Assembly (NCBI RefSeq): GCF_001411555.2
Contig: NC_049904.1
Span: forward strand, 29,525,370-29,589,369
DNA: 64,000 nt
From: Juglans regia
Taxonomy: Eukaryota > Streptophyta > Magnoliopsida > Fagales > Juglandaceae
Reading direction: 5' to 3'
This document shows positions 25,801 through 36,969 of the stretch, in pieces. The notes under the pieces are model-generated. The model ran no database searches and had not been told where the DNA came from. It worked only from the letters and a program-made list of their open reading frames with translations. The position numbers and the translations under genes are program-made. How positions within the stretch are numbered: position 1 is the stretch's first letter; the number at the start of each line of letters is the position of its first letter.

Positions 25801-26421
25801 AGTGCATGATAAACTTCAACCAAGTATGGTTCATAGTAGCAATGCTACCAATATATTAAGCATTTCATGACTTCTACAGTTAGTTAAGAGAATTCTGGTC
25901 ATGACACAAAAAAGGTAAACATCCTCCATTGATCATGCCAATGGTAGTTAAGCCATACAGCATGTCTTGGATCACTGAGTAACAGGATCATGGAAAAGAT
26001 AGATAATCAATCCTAGAACTTTACAAACTATATTTGCATCTCGGAAATTATTAACGCAGTTCCATATTCAACTTGAAAAAAATCTATATGATGTATTAAC
26101 AACAGCTCATTGGTTCCAGTTCTGAGCCTACAATTACTAAGGGGGCTAATGCAATTATCTAAAGAAGTTGTAAATTATTGTTAAGACATGACAAATCATC
26201 AATGGAACATCATATAAATTTTTGATGTAGAATGAACAATAATTAGTTTGATAAAATGACAGTTTTGGTCTTCATATGAATCAAGCAAATACATAGCTTG
26301 GTTTCACCCAAGTTAAACAATGATTTGCAATTGAAGGGCTATATACCTTCGTTCGTTTTGACCTGCCATCTTTAGGTTTCTTTAGGCTGACAATCGTCTT
26401 AAACCAATCTCCCGAACCCAT
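22882..26421 (-). CDS. IQ67-domain (IQD) calmodulin-binding protein
   Basis: IQD proteins bind calmodulin and act as scaffolds on microtubules, membranes or in the nucleus. Five exons on the minus strand: 26421-26347, 25722-25555, 24048-23821, 23437-23324 and 23235-22882, all joined in phase 0 with GT..AG borders, giving 312 aa. It starts MGSGDWFKTIVSLKKPK, basic as in the family. The IQ67 domain spans the exon 2/3 junction: AATRIQTAFRAYM joins ARKKLRRLKGTVRLQ, the diagnostic split IQ motif. HSWSKIQSQIRARRLCMV and REDAAVKRERTMAYAFSHQW follow. The C-terminal exon has NWGWSWLERWIAARPWESR and KARRLSYPTAEKP, the usual conserved tail. It resembles the short IQD5/9/10-like members, but subgroup is uncertain. 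Introns 2 and 3 total over 1.8 kb and hold no genes I can see. A 5' UTR intron is possible upstream. Confidence 0.93.
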
Positions 26422-27117
26422 CCCTGTGATTAAGAATCTGTGTTCGACTTAACATAACCCTGTAAGTAATTCATTTAGTTAGAATCGGCATTAACCGGAC
26501 AGCCACCAGTAAAAAATGTATGAGACTCCCGCATCTAACCCAAGTAATAAATACAAGTGATTCTAAGAGACTCAAATTTTCATCATTAACCATATTTGAA
26601 TGAAAGAGAAGGAAGCACATAAGTCCATAGTAAAATGAAAGATACCCTTCACCAAGAATTTAAAGAAAGAAATCGATAATTTCATAAAAGAAACCACATT
26701 CCAACTAACTAACGGTAGAAAATAACAACGCATTTCCAAAACAACCTGCATTAGTCCTTCTAATTCCCTTACAATTAGCTTTCAGATCCCACCCATGACC
26801 CCATCCCTCCCAAACATCAACTAGATATCCCCAGATCACATTTACCATCCCAGCAACGGAAGTAGACAACGCAGAAGCGAAAACAGAGAGTATCTATGGG
26901 TAAGCATGACGCACCAGAGAAATGGCTCCAATAGGTCCAACAAAACCTTTTGGGAAATGGGCACTCAAGATCTTGAGGCAAAAAGGTAGTGACGACAATA
27001 ATATCAGCAGTAGTAGTAGTAGTAAAGGATAAGAAATGCTTGAGAAGAGAATAAAAGGTGGGTGAGCAATGTGGTCCTGTGGATTTGTCATGGCCCAACA
27101 CCAGCTTTTATTCCTTT
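26422..27117. other. IQD upstream region
   Basis: Probably the IQD 5' leader and promoter. It contains an (AGT)n run near 27008-27023. The overlapping 94- and 65-codon minus frames at 26817-27101 show no family features. Confidence 0.4.
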
Positions 27118-28500
27118 CTTTATTTTATTTCTATTTTTGTCTCAAAAGATGTTTCAACAAAATAAGTATCAGCACATAAATGATAAAATCACTCTCTCTC
27201 TCCCCTATTTGTTGTTATGTCGGTCTCTCCCTCCTTAATCACAGGTTCAACGAGCACTACAACTCTGTGGATTAGAATGTGGTGGTTAATTCAAAGCTCA
27301 GCCAAGGAGGCTATGGCGACAGCAGAACGAACTGTGACAAAGCTTGACGGTGATGGGCTGCCTTTCGTATTTGGACTCATTATTTCGGCATTTTGCACGT
27401 CTTTCGCGATGGTCATGGAACACGAGAATTTTAAGTCCTGCTGGAACTTCATTTCACAACCATAATAATAACTAAAACTATAATTCTCAAATAAATGTTA
27501 AGTAATCATTTTCAAAATTTTAAGGTAACTATTAGTTAATGTTTCTAATAAAGTAATCGCATCACATTTTCATTTTATTATAATGAGATGTCATTACCTA
27601 TTAATTTTTATATTTATTCTTTATAAAAATAAAAGATCATCTAAAAATAATAAAAGTGACATTTTATATAATCTTGAGATAAAAGTGAGATGTAAGTGTT
27701 GTATATAAAATTGCTCTTTCTATAAAATCAAGGTTAGATGTGGTATTTTTAAGAAGAAATATTTTAGTCACAAAATAATTTTATAAAAATAAATTTATAA
27801 ATTAAATATATTAGATTATAAAATTAATTTTTATTATAAAATAAATATAATATATTATATAAAATTATATCAATTTATAAATTTATTTGTATGAAATATC
27901 TTATAATAACACTTGAATTAGACTATTTTCTTGTAACGTGTATGAGTTGGAGTTGCTGGAAACAGAATGATCTGAAGTTGGTCCCGTCCTCGTGCTCATA
28001 CCAACGCTCTAACCAACCTTATGGCCCCATGGGACCCAATCGAGCGCAGGAGTTTAATTACCTTACATTTAAAATATTATGTTTATCATGTCTACTTTTA
28101 AAAAGCATATAAATAAAATTCATAAAAAACTGTACTACGATGCGAAGTACGTACAATTCATAGCTATTTATTACAATTTTAAGAAATCTTGTCACATCTA
28201 AGTCCTTAATCATCATGTTTTTTACTTATAAAGATTTTTTTTTTTTTTCCGACAACCTTGATTTGGTTAATTTAGACAGAAGTTACTCGAGAGCTAGATT
28301 TAAAATTGAAAATTTCTAATTAGCAAATCAGTTGTAGAGTACATCTTCCATACAATTAAGTAGATATATTATTCAATATTAATATCCTGCATTGGATGCA
28401 AAGAGCTGACGAAGATAAGTGGAAGTATTGTAGCGGATGTACATGTATAACATAACGAATACATGTATAAGTTTTCTGAAGCAGTAGAGCAAGCAGTGGC

Positions 28501-31500
28501 TTAGGACCAACCAGCAACCTCAGTAAGAACATAAATAATCAACAGAGACAAGGGGTAGAGAAGATATGCTAGAATACTTGTCCAAAATGGAAATTTGGTG
28601 CGGAAGCTCGTTAAGAGACCCATCGCTATGCATATGAGTAGAACAACCAGAACTTCAGCTGAGACATCCCACGACAAATCTCGTATGTAAACAAGAGCCA
28701 GGAAGGTGACCAATCCCATCATGTTGTTCATGAATACTCCATTGTAAATCTGCCAAAATCCTTTCCAATGGTCAAACAAACAAAAACTAGTACAAGACAA
28801 GTTACCTGTAAGAAACAAAAACAATTTGTGTCGTTAATCTGAGTGGGAGAGAAATTACTAAACCTCAGAAAAGGTTAAGGATATAGCTTTCTCCGTCTTC
28901 TCTCTGGCAGAGGTAATTGTTGAGAGTGCCTGTCTGATGTTCAAAGCCAGTGGCACCACGACATATGTCACCATGAATGAGGGGATGTTCACATTACTAG
29001 AGAACTCCTCGAGAGTTTGCATAAGTGGCTGTCCAAGCAGAACCGACATAGCAGTTCCTACAAGCAACAGAAGAGCTGCCTTAACGTAATTCAACCAAGT
29101 ATTTTGAATTGTCGTAGTGATCTCCTGGTTCTGGGTCAATAGACTCTGCTGCTCTGATCCCGATTGCTGCAAACCAAGGTTTCAAGGCAATATTGTTAGA
29201 GTTGTTAAATCATTACTTATCTCAAAATCTTTGACAGTAATGAAAAGAGATTCGGGGTTGGGGACTTAATTCACTCCGATATCATCATATCATATTCAAT
29301 TAGAGTACTGTATCATTGGGAAATGTTTACCATTGAACTTCTGTTAAAAAACCTGGGCCTGTCATAGTCTTGTTCGTCAGCAGGTTGACGAGACCGAACA
29401 AGCCATTTTGAGATTCCTTTGACGAATTCAGTCTCATTGATACGATCATCACCAGAGATGTCAAACTCCTGCATCACCTTTGCTTCAAATTCATCCTCAT
29501 TCGAACGGCCTACTTCTATTTGTATTCCCAAGATTAATGCTCTCAGTTCCGTGACGGAAATATAGTTATCTCTATTCTTGTCAATTTTCTGAAAAAGCCT
29601 GCAAACGTATGGTGCGACTAATCAAAGAGATAACTTCAACCCTTGAAGATTTTTTGGATGGGTAAAGCATATAGAGGGTCTTCAAGGATATATCTAGAGG
29701 CTATTTCCATTCCAAAAGATATCATGCTGAGAGGTTGCTTAAGAGTTGAAAATCAGGACTACTACCAGTGCTAGCTGTATAGTTTTTCTTCTTCTTCACG
29801 GGTAATTGATATGCTCTACATGGCATACCGTCCTTTTTTTTTAATAAAAGAAAAAGAAAAAACAGCTTACTGTCTTAGAGCTGTTGAATTAGGTCTGCCT
29901 CCAGCAGTGAGAAGACTTGGTAGTAGGTTTTTCTGAACATACGTGCATGTCAGATATGCATATCTTCTATTCTGAATCCATGGCTGGAATACCTGCACCA
30001 TTGTTGTTCATTTTCAAGGAGAAAATTAGCATACGCAAATCATGTATCAAATGGAGATCAAGCATGAAATTAGTCAAATGAGTTAAGTAGATAAATCAGA
30101 GCAAAAGTTTTATGGTTCCATTTATATTTGCTGGAGAACAATGCTTATTGAATCATATTAATGCAATTTTGTGTTACCTGATAGGTACAGTACACGACGA
30201 GGAAAACAATAGTAACAATGAGTGAAACTAAGACTACGATTCTTGCCCCTGAAGTTGAATTGAGAATTTTCGCCAGTTGAAGAATGAGAAATGGGATCAG
30301 AGACACCATCATGATTCTTGCAGTGTAGTCGGTCTCAACATCAGTGCTAACACCATAACCTACAGTATGCAGTCACATTAATACATCATGAGAAATGATG
30401 TTCTTCATCCTGCAATTTATCATTTTAAGTCGCAATTCATGGTGTGTCACAGTTTAAGTGATTTTATATACCAACTCTTTCGATGGACAACCATTTAAAA
30501 TAGAGTAATGTTATATACATTCGTAAAATGTATAAGCGCTACATAATTATTTTAAAGAAGAGTATTGGAATTCATTATTAAAAATTATTATTTTTCATGT
30601 GAGTACTGTATTTATTCACTATTTTCTAATGAGATTGTATATCATTTCTCTTTAGAATAATAAAATTTAGAATGAAAAAGTAGTATTGTCTGTTCATTAA
30701 TCAAAGACGCTAGGGTAAGAGAAAAACCAGTTAAACTGAATGGTTTCTCGTTTTCCTCGTTTTCCTCGTCTAATGAATTAGCTGAAGGCTGTGAAAGATC
30801 ATAGCTGCCGAAAGAAAAAACAGAGGCCCAGATCAAAGTGAGAAGCATGATAGTTGATCCTGCTAGTAAGCTCATTCCCATTGTTGCCATCGTTTCAATT
30901 GTACTTGTACTTCCTGTCACTCCAATGGCTTCAAGCAATGACCTCAAGTTAGATTAAAAAAAACACTCCTCAAATGGGATCTATATTTTTATAAAAAGAT
31001 CTGTACAAAACTCGTCTAGTATTACTCAAATCCAAATGCAAAGGAAGAAGTATACATGGATAACAGTACCTAGAGCCAATCCAACCTGTTAATTGTTAAC
31101 AATGTCAATTGGGTGGGGACACACGTACTAAAACTATTAGATATTCGGAAATGCTAAGCACTCCTTTTACTTTAAAGAAATGTTAGAATTTAGAAAATGC
31201 CAACGGGGAGAGGGCAGGTAGACAAAAAACTTTTTTAAAAAAGGTTAGGCTGGTAGCTGTCTTAATTACATCTTAAAATATTGAATATTGAAACAATTTT
31301 ATCTTATTTTATTTTATCTTATTATTAAAATTTTTTCAATTTTTTTATATAAAATATAATAAATAATTCAATTTTTTTAAATTTCAAAATAATAATAATA
31401 TTAAAAAATAATATTCTAACAATATTTTATTCAACTTTTATCTAAAACTATATCACCTCATATTACTATCTAAACGAATTTAGAATTCTTTATAATCAAC

Positions 31501-32646
31501 CTAAAGTTCATACGAAACACAACCACAATGAAAAGAACGTAATCCTCTTCGTAATTATGTTGCGAAAGAAGTTGATTACATACGTATATAATTTACAAAG
31601 TAAATTGATAGACATATAATTTTTTATTTATAATAATTTATATAATTATATTTTAAATAAATAATTTATAAAAATAACATTACTTTACATAAATATTCTC
31701 ATTTTAAAATATAATTATAAGAAAATTATAAAAAAGATTGCGTATATCATTATCCACTAAATTAGGTGGTCTATGAGGATAAGGGGGGAGAAAAAAATAT
31801 TCTTTATTTTATTGTTGACTAAATCACGTACTTTCCGGTTGCTAGCTAGCTAGATAGTCTCCCTCTAAATTAGGTGGTGTATGATCAATAATATTAAAGA
31901 AACGAAGAAATAATATTCAACTTTTTCTTTCGTAATGCATGGGAATATTCAACCTTGAGAGGAAAGATGCCATGCCCATGCTTTTTAGTTTTTCTCATAT
32001 ACCAGAGAATGCCCATTAAAATTCTGATATATATTGGAAGACAAAATAACTTTGGCAGTAGTAATCTCTTTCATAAATAATACTTTCATTTCTAATTTCT
32101 GCTTAATGATATTGAAAATCATGTAATTAGTATCATTATATATAGGATACTGTTACCTGACACTGACATGAATAAGGAAGAATGAAGTCTCCATGTGCAG
32201 AATTTTATAGGAGAAAAGAATCCACTTCATGTGGAGAGGAGAGGGAATTAAAGTTTGTTAGTAAGATACTTACCGAGCACCAAACCCACTTGGGGGATTG
32301 TGCCAAGAATGTGGAACAGGCTAGCACCAAAGATCCCAGTTCCAAACAGTTGGAAGAAAAGTTCAGAGCCACTGGAAACACACTTCCCTGCAAGGGACAC
32401 CAACAACTCGTATATAATGATCATGAAGAGCTGACCCCAACCCGATGTTGCGCAAGGCAAGAATCCATAGATGGGCTCGCATGTCACTGTTGTTGCTGTG
32501 ACATCCATTTCAAGGACTGCAGAATTCTGGCTTGTTTTGTCTATGCCATCAGATACAAGTTTGGATTTCTCTCTGAATGAATGGCTATTTCCTGAATGGC
32601 TTATAATTAGGAGACCTAAGAGAATGATAAGAGAGCCTCTTGACAT
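28501..32646 (-). CDS. NCL-type sodium/calcium exchanger with EF-hands, copy A
   Basis: Membrane cation/Ca2+ exchanger of the plant NCL group, which moves Ca2+ against Na+ and carries a cytosolic EF-hand pair. Seven exons on the minus strand: 32646-32274, 30928-30728, 30359-30178, 29992-29871, 29598-29331, 29166-28864 and 28749-28501, giving 565 aa (family about 585). It begins MSRGSLIILLGLLIISHSG, a signal peptide. Exchanger repeat 1 has GSELFFQLFG and GMSLLAGSTIMLLTLIW (about 142-158). EF-hands are DKNRDNYISVTE (299-310) and DISGDDRINETE (339-350), both with acidic residues at positions 1 and 12. Repeat 2 is in the last exon: NNMMGLVTFLALVYIRDL. The intron 1 acceptor was placed at GAAG/CC because this keeps the frame; it is the least certain junction. 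The GTG-initiated extension upstream of 32646 is not needed. Intact throughout. Confidence 0.9.
30497..30652. mobile_element. Short MITE present only in copy A intron 2
   Basis: Ends are roughly complementary: AGAGTAATGTTATATACA at the left and TGTATATCATTTCTCTTT at the right. Copy B goes from ACCATTTAAA to GAATAATAAAATTTAGAATG with only about 35 unrelated bases between (about 52494-52520), so this block arrived in A after duplication or was replaced in B. Confidence 0.55.
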
Positions 32647-32960
32647 TCTCTTGAAGATACTTCTTTGCACATATGGCTAAAATGGCATGCCCAAGATGGG
32701 TTTTAGTAGCAACAAATTGGCCAGTTTATAAAGGTTTTTTATGCTCAAAGTCAACAGTACTGCCACCCAAATTGTAATTAAGCCAGCGGTGCAGTCCTGA
32801 CTTTTCTTTCTGCCCCTAATTATTGTCTTAATTTTAAATAACAACGGAAAACTAGGAAGTTGACATACTCGATTGTAGATTATTACAAGCAACCCGATCT
32901 AATAATTAATTATAGATAAAATATTGAGACCAGGCACATGCTGAATTGGACCGAGCTATC
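32647..32960 (-). promoter_or_regulatory. NCL copy A upstream region
   Basis: Shared with copy B (62637-62950) and twice more in tandem at 34038-34370 and 35428-35740. It contains GGCATGCCCAAGATGGGTTT and AGGAAGTTGACATACTCG. No TATA box was identified with confidence. Probable promoter and 5' UTR by position. Confidence 0.5.
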
Positions 32961-32964
32961 GGTC

Positions 32965-33157
32965 TTAAGTTCTTGTTTATTTTTATAGATGAGATGAGAT
33001 AAGATAAAATAAATTGAGATAAGAATTAAAAGTCAAATAAAATATTATTAGAATATTTTTTTTTAAATTATTTTTATTTTCGGATTTGAAAAAAGTTAAA
33101 TTGTTTATTTTATTTTGTATGAAAATTTAAAAAAATTATAATGATTTGATGAGATGA
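32965..33157. repeat. TTTGGAT/GAGATG-family MITE (copy next to NCL A promoter)
   Basis: Starts GATGAGATGAGATAAGATAA, ends TTATAATGATTTGATGAG. Part of the tandem unit, so further copies lie at 34362-34554 and about 35740-35955. Other family members: 13335-13630, 31260-31490, 47165-47330, 48728-48945, 61305-61462. Confidence 0.6.
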
Positions 33158-33174
33158 CAAGAGAGCCTCTTGAC

Positions 33175-34037
33175 TAGGCCTGCACACCGTCCAACCTGAG
33201 CTGATTTTTTCCCCGACCTGGCCCGACTGCATGACATGTCCAAATCAACCCAATTCGTAATACTCAGGTCGGGTCAATACCGAATACGTGTGCTAAAAAC
33301 ATATCTAACGTTGGGAAAGAGAATATGTTGCTTGTGTTACTTGTCACTTTTGAGTTTCTGGCCTTGGGAAAGAGAAGATAGAAGAAAAAAGAGAAGGAGA
33401 AATGGTGGGCATTACGGGTCAGATGAAGAACGAAGTTGAGGAAGAAGAACGAGGAGCTGGAGAGGGATCTGAGGAAGACCCAGGAGAGGGAGTTGCAAAA
33501 GGCTTGGGAGAGGCTCAGAGTTGCCGACGAGGTGGAGGAGATGCTCTACTCGCAGCTCAGTGAGCTAGAGGCAGAGTTCGTCAATCAGGCCCGTGAGTAA
33601 AATGCTCGTCTTGTCTTCCTCATCGATCAGCTCTCTCGTGCCACCCACCAGTCCGCCTCCACTTGTTAGCATCGACACGATGCCCATCTTTTCGACCTTT
33701 TGTACATTTGAGTCACTTAGCAAATTTGGGTTAGTTGGTTCAATTAATAAAAGCTTCTTTATTTTTCAGAAATGGATCTATGTTTTTGCTCTTTCATTTA
33801 GAAATTCCTGGTGTGGGTCGGCTACATTTTGTTTATGCACAATGGCCTTTAGAGCAAAAAGAAAAGTTGGCTGCCCTTAGGGTTTCTTAAGAGCGAACAC
33901 TTGAAAAATATTAAGAGTCGGTTTACTCCGTCATTTATCGGGTTCGACCCGACACTGAAGCCAAACCGTATTTTGTCGGACTGATTTGATCGGATGAGAC
34001 GGATTGCTCGGTCTAACGGATTTTTTGCACAGGCCTA
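33175..34037 (+). mobile_element. hAT-like element carrying an LSU-like gene, copy 1
   Basis: Flanked by CTCTTGAC on both sides (33167-33174 and 34038-34045), an 8-bp target duplication as made by hAT transposases. Terminal inverted repeats start TAGGCCTG on each strand (left TAGGCCTGCACACC, right complement TAGGCCTGTGCAAA). There is no transposase; the interior holds an LSU-like coding region. The target is the start codon region of an NCL copy: the duplicated CTCTTGAC lies across its ATGTCAAGAGG. Confidence 0.85.
33402..33669 (+). pseudogene. LSU (RESPONSE TO LOW SULFUR)-like pseudogene, copy 1
   Basis: Opens MVGITGQMKNEVEE in one frame, then continues one frame over as LRKKNEELERDLRK, QKAWERLRVADEVEE and YSQLSELEAEFVNQARE, a stop, NARLVFLIDQLSRATHQ, and a TAG at 33667. 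This is the small coiled-coil layout of plant LSU proteins, about 90 residues, which are induced by sulfur shortage. Two lesions: a frameshift at the GAAGTTGAGGAAG junction (about 8 bases missing, likely between short repeats) and TAA in place of a Tyr codon after QARE. The family call is from recall of the ELEAE..ARE..R.V.LMDQLS pattern. Confidence 0.65.
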
Positions 34038-34370
34038 CTCTTGACATTGTCTCAAAGATACTTCTTTGCACATATGGTTAAAATGGCATGCCCAAGATGG
34101 GTTTTAGTAGCAACTAATTGGCCCGTTTATCAAGGTTTTTTATGCTCAAAGTCAACAGTACCGCCACCCAAATTGTAATTAATCAGTGCAGTCCTGACTT
34201 TTCTTCCTGCCCCTAATTATTGTCTTAATTTAATTAACCACGGAAAGCTAGGAAGTTGACATACTCGATTGTAGATTATTACAAGCAACACGATCTAATA
34301 ATTAATTATAGATAAAATATTGAGACCAGGCACATGCTGAATTGGACCGAGCTAACGATCTTAAGTTCTT
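34038..34370 (-). repeat. Extra NCL promoter copy 1
   Basis: Begins with NCL exon 1 sequence interrupted by the hAT element and continues into the same upstream sequence as 32647-32960. No coding exons remain attached. Confidence 0.75.
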
Positions 34371-34571
34371 GTTTATTTTTATAGATGAGATGAGATAAGA
34401 TAAAATAAATTGAGATAAGAGTTAAAAGTCGAATAAAATATTATTAGAATATATTTTTTTAAAATTATTTTTATTTTCGGATTTGAAAAAAATTAAATTG
34501 TTTATTTTATTTTGTATGAAAATTTAAAACAATTATAATGATTTGATGAGATGACAAGAGAGCCTCTTGAC

Positions 34572-35427
34572 TAGGCCTGCACACCGTCCAACCTGAGCTG
34601 ATTTTTTCCCCGACCTGACCCAACTGCATGACATGTCCAAACCAACCCGATTCGTAATACTCAGGTCGGGGTCAATACCAAATACGCGTGCTAAAACGTA
34701 TCTAACGTTGGGAAAGAGAATATGTTGCTTGTGTTGCTTGTCACTTTTGAGTTTCTGGCCTTGGGAAAGAGAAGATAGAAGAAAAAAGAGAAGGAGAAAT
34801 GGTGGGCATTACGGGTCAGATGAAGAACGAAGTTGAGGAAGAAGAACGAGGAGCTGGAGAGGGATCTGAGGAAGACCCAGGAGAGGGAGTTGCAAAAGGC
34901 TTGGGAGAGGCTCAGAGTTGCCGACGAGGTGGAGGAGAGGCTCTACTCGCAGCTCAGTGAGCTCGAGGCAGAGTTCGTCCATCGGGCCCGTGAGTAAAAT
35001 GCTCGTCTTGTCTTCCTCATCGATCAGCTCTCTCGTGCCACCCACCAGTCCGCCTCCACTTGTTAGCATCGACACGATGCCCATCTTTTCGACCTTTTTG
35101 TACATTTGAGTCACTTAGTAGATTTGGGTTAGTTGGTTCAATTAATAAAAGCTTCTTTATTTTTCAGAAATGGATCTATGGTTTTGCTCTTTCATTTAGA
35201 AATTCCTGGTGTGGGTCGGCTACATTTTGTTTTTGCACAATGGCCTTTAGAGCAAAAAGAAAAGTTGGCTGCCCTTAGGGTTTCTTAAGAGCGAACACTT
35301 GAAAAATATTAAGAGTCGGTTTACTCCGTCATTTATCGGGGACACTGAAGCCAAACCGTATTTTGTCGGATTGATTTGATCGGATGAGACAGATTGCTCG
35401 GTCTAACGGATTTTTTGCACAGGCCTA
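34572..35427 (+). mobile_element. hAT-like element carrying an LSU-like gene, copy 2
   Basis: Same element as at 33175-34037, same 8-bp flanks CTCTTGAC (34564-34571 and 35428-35435) and same ends. Because flanks and position are identical, it arose by tandem duplication of the whole unit and not by a second transposition. Confidence 0.85.
34799..35066 (+). pseudogene. LSU-like pseudogene, copy 2
   Basis: Same frame break and same TAA after ARE as copy 1, so both lesions predate the tandem duplication. It differs by VEERLYSQLS for VEEMLYSQLS and FVHRARE for FVNQARE. The LRLRVAEEAEERLCSQL-like family core favours copy 2 (ERL) as nearer to the ancestor at the first site. Confidence 0.65.
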
Positions 35428-35740
35428 CTCTTGACATTGTCTCGAAGATACTTCTTTGCACATATGGTTAAAATGGCATGCCCAAGATGGGTTTTAGTAG
35501 CAACTAATTGGCCCGTTTATCAAGGTTTTTTATGCTCAAAGTCAACAGTACCGCCACCCAAATTGTAATTAATCGGTGCAGTCCTGACTTTTCTTCCTGC
35601 CCCTAATTATTGTCTTAATTTTAATTAACCACGGAAAACTAGGAAGTTGACATACTCGATTGTAGATTATTACAAGCAACACGATCTAATAATTAATTAT
35701 AGATAAAATTTTGAGACCAGGCACATGTTGGATTGCGGTC
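35428..35740 (-). repeat. Extra NCL promoter copy 2
   Basis: Third tandem copy of the NCL upstream sequence, ending in the AT-rich MITE at about 35740-35955. Confidence 0.75.
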
Positions 35741-36039
35741 TTAAGTTTTTGTTTATTTTTACAAATAAAATGAGATAAGATAAAATAAATTGAGATAAGA
35801 ATTAAAAGTTGAATAAAATATTATTAAAATATTTTTTTTAAAAATAATTTTTTTTGAGATCTGAAAAAATTGAATTATTTATTTTATTTTATATAGAAAT
35901 TTAAAAAAATTATAATAATTAGATGAGATGAGTTGAAATAAAATAATTGTGAAAATAAATGAGATCATAGAGAAGATGAATCATGAGCATTTTTCCACGG
36001 GAAACAGTAGGATATGGGATTTATCTTCTTAGGATAGGT

Positions 36040-36630
36040 GATAAAATAAGACAAAATATAAATAATTAAATCAATCTCTTTTCATCAGCTCAAATTTTTT
36101 AGATAAGTGATAATTTCACAAAATATCATAAAAAATATTTTGATTTCGAATTCTCACTGATTTATAAGACTCTATTCTATTCAATTAAATATAATATTAC
36201 GTGTTAGATTTACTTATTGAGAGTGAATGTTAAGACAAAATTTAAATTATTAAATATATCTCTACTATTAGTTTAAAATTTTGAAATAAGTGAGTGATTT
36301 CATACGTAATTAGCCAACGTGCTTGGACATTTGACTTTGGAAGCTTGAAGTTATCTTGTAATGGTATAAAAAAATGTGTTCTTCCTTGGGCTTTGATCTT
36401 CTGGAAAAAGAAAATGTATAAAAACAGGGGAACAAGGCCGCCCTATACGACCCAAAGGAATGCCTATGTATCCGGACCGCGTTATCCATGGTCTTCAGTT
36501 ACAAACAGCACACAACAAAAAGCCCGAAACATTTAAGGCCTACATCATTATCACCGAAAACCGCCGAGTAAGATGCAAAGCCTTTGACATTCACAAATCA
36601 CGTCCGACATATTTCCAAGTCAATGGAACC
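36040..36630. repeat. Non-coding block almost identical to 62975-63510 and 63775-63825
   Basis: Over about 450 bases only a handful of differences from unit B are visible (for example CCAACGTGCTTGG against CCAGAGTGCTTGG). The 80-codon frame in it (36294) is kept in both units but has no family features and the identity is just as high outside it, so I do not call it a gene. Confidence 0.75.
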
Positions 36631-36938
36631 TCAGGTTTAAATAGAATCGAAGAGCATCCCCATCGGTTTTTTAAAAGTGTATTTCATCTTCAAACTTAAA
36701 TAATTTTATAAAAAGTTAACCTGCATTGAATTAGCCAAGCCATTTTCAAATGAAATTTGATCTTCAGTAATTTCATTATTTTCAAAGATGAAAAGAACTG
36801 TTTCAAGTCTAAACAAATTGTTTATTGTTTTCGGCTCCCTCTCCCGCAATTTCTTTCTTTCTTCTTCTTCCCTCTTTCTCTCCCGCATCTCTTCTTTCTT
36901 CTCTTCTTCCCTCTGTCTCTCACATCTCTGCCTTCTTC

Positions 36939-36942
<4 letters not shown>

Positions 36943-36967
<25 letters not shown>
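36943..36967. repeat. (CT)n microsatellite
   Basis: About 12 CT units in a wider pyrimidine-rich stretch (36840-36970), which may be the 5' leader of the gene fragment that follows. Confidence 0.95.

Positions 36968-36969
<2 letters not shown>

Larger units (their letters stand above)
33163..35740. repeat. Two 1.4-kb tandem units made of NCL start fragment, hAT element and NCL promoter
   Basis: Unit 1 (about 33163-34559) and unit 2 (about 34560-35740) repeat with a period of 1397 bases and differ at only a few percent of positions. Each reads, left to right: about 20 bases of NCL exon 1 (GAGAGCCTCTTGAC), an 856-863 bp hAT-like element, then CTCTTGACATTGTCTC and the NCL upstream region, then a MITE. 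Confidence 0.85.
27118..36660. repeat. Segmental duplication, unit A
   Basis: Matches unit B (47098-63850) in the same order and orientation: a shared left edge (ATGTTTCAACAAAATAAGTA in both), a block with GACAGCAGAACGAACTGTGA, the seven NCL exons, the NCL promoter, and a right-hand non-coding block. Unit A has extra tandem copies of the NCL start/promoter region (33.1-35.7 kb). Unit B has about 8 kb of nested transposons in NCL intron 1. Confidence 0.85.

Noticed and set aside
27217..27465. 82-codon plus frame partly repeated at 47352-47534
   Set aside because: Both lie at the left edge of the duplicated units; the two frames diverge by frameshift after about 20 codons, so the similarity comes from DNA duplication and not protein conservation.
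32182..32580. 132-codon plus frame across NCL exon 1 (and 62280-62573)
   Set aside because: Antisense shadow of NCL exon 1 in both copies.
34809..35114. 101-codon minus frame over the second LSU-like copy
   Set aside because: Leucine-rich antisense shadow of a coiled-coil coding region; the matching frame is broken in copy 1.
36294..36536. 80-codon frame kept in both units (also 63223-63465)
   Set aside because: Identity is as high in the surrounding non-coding DNA and the product resembles nothing I know, so conservation of the frame is not evidence for coding.
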